Shown: piece by piece, positions 63,694 through 64,000 of the stretch
Layout: each line of letters starts with the position of its first letter
Position numbering within the stretch: the stretch's first letter is position 1
Origin: Pseudomonas sp. R76
Lineage (GTDB): Bacteria; Pseudomonadota; Gammaproteobacteria; Pseudomonadales; Pseudomonadaceae
NCBI RefSeq assembly: GCF_009834565.1
Contig: NZ_CP019428.1
Span: 5,828,001 to 5,892,000, forward strand
Length of the DNA stretch: 64,000 nucleotides
Reading direction: 5' to 3'
The notes under the pieces: model-generated
Database searches by the model: none
Told to the model about the DNA's origin: nothing
The model's input: only the letters and a program-made list of their open reading frames with translations
Translations under genes and position numbers: made by a program

Positions 63694-64000
63694 TGCTCAC
63701 CTCCCTGGGCGCGACAGGCCGGCAAGGCGTCTTCGATGGCATCACGGATGTTGTTGTAGGCGCCGCAGCGGCACAGGTTGCCGCTCATCAGTTCCTGGAT
63801 CTGCGCGGTGTCGTGGGCACGGCCTTCATTGGCCAGGCCGACGGCGGAGCAGATTTGGCCGGGGGTGCAGTAGCCGCACTGGAAGGCGTCATGCTTGATA
63901 AAGGCCTGCTGCATCGGGTGCAACACGTCGCCCTGGGCCAAGCCTTCGATGGTGGTCAGCTCGGCGCCATCGCACATCACCGCCAGGGTCAGGCAGGCGT
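63690..64000 (-). CDS. Molybdenum hydroxylase [2Fe-2S] subunit (partial, runs off right edge)
   Basis: The frame is open from the window edge and reads ACLTLAVMCDGAELTTIEGL, so the true start is outside. The second [2Fe-2S] cluster motif is present: FQCGYCTPGQI with NLCRCGAYNNI. The upstream plant-ferredoxin-like cluster is beyond the window. It is the small subunit of the XDH-family enzyme, PaoA/YagT-like. Whether it has the Tat signal that sends the enzyme to the periplasm cannot be seen. Confidence 0.9.
   Translation of the reverse strand, partial: ACLTLAVMCDGAELTTIEGLAQGDVLHPMQQAFIKHDAFQCGYCTPGQICSAVGLANEGRAHDTAQIQELMSGNLCRCGAYNNIRDAIEDALPACRAQGGEQ

Overview
The window is chromosomal DNA from a Pseudomonas of the P. 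fluorescens group. Three things point there: the gene order gdhA, ettA, morA, glyA, yjiA/yjiX/cstA, mapZ, radA, ankB-katB, mscL follows the PA4588-PA4615 part of P. aeruginosa with extra genes inserted; cioAB-type oxidase and AsrA-like protease genes are present; and the intergenic spaces carry the GTGGGAGC...GCTTGCCTGCGA REP family typical of these species.

Bases 1 to about 20,490 are an accessory island whose left end lies outside the window. It holds, in order: a KAP P-loop NTPase cut by the window edge (minus strand); a two-gene OLD-nuclease/UvrD-helicase pair of Gabija type; remnants of an integrative element (zinc-ribbon glycine-zipper protein, DUF932 protein, a truncated YqaJ-like gene fused out of frame to a frameshifted 'hydrolase or metal-binding' gene); an XRE regulator; three poorly characterised cargo genes in AT-rich DNA (a small hydrophobic protein, an anchored Ais-like histidine phosphatase, a secreted Cys-rich protein); a type III restriction-modification system (mod-res) with an excisionase-like HTH gene upstream; and a satellite-like block (inovirus Gp2/YfjJ-type protein, AlpA, a winged-helix protein, and a divergent basic coiled-coil protein). 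No integrase is visible. A tRNA/tmRNA 3'-end-like CCA sequence followed by a terminator at 20,465-20,531 is the best candidate for the right edge.

Bases 20,500 to 34,650 are mostly envelope and secreted-protein genes of the core or flexible genome: small exported proteins, a DUF6124 gene behind a predicted C4-like antisense RNA, a GT39/ArnT-like glycosyltransferase, an UPF0114 membrane protein, a large lipoprotein, an AsrA/Lon-like protease, DUF3015 and DUF4105 proteins, an AroQ-type chorismate mutase and a GreA/GreB-family factor. Five copies of a palindromic repeat (GTTCCCACGC type; four in this stretch, one near 43.7 kb) and several REP doublets fill the spacers.

Bases 34,650 to 53,650 are conserved housekeeping: glutamate dehydrogenase, EttA, the dual GGDEF-EAL protein MorA, GlyA, the CobW/YjiX/CstA transport operon, the c-di-GMP adaptor MapZ, RadA, the KatB-AnkB periplasmic catalase pair, MscL and a ferredoxin-NADP reductase. 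Bases 53,650 to 64,000 carry a solo LuxR regulator with a 16-bp palindrome upstream, RlmG, a CIO-type cytochrome bd oxidase operon (cydA, cydB, a 55-codon DUF2474 gene) with a perfect Anr/FNR box, an EntS-like MFS exporter, and a three-subunit molybdenum hydroxylase whose iron-sulfur subunit runs off the right edge.
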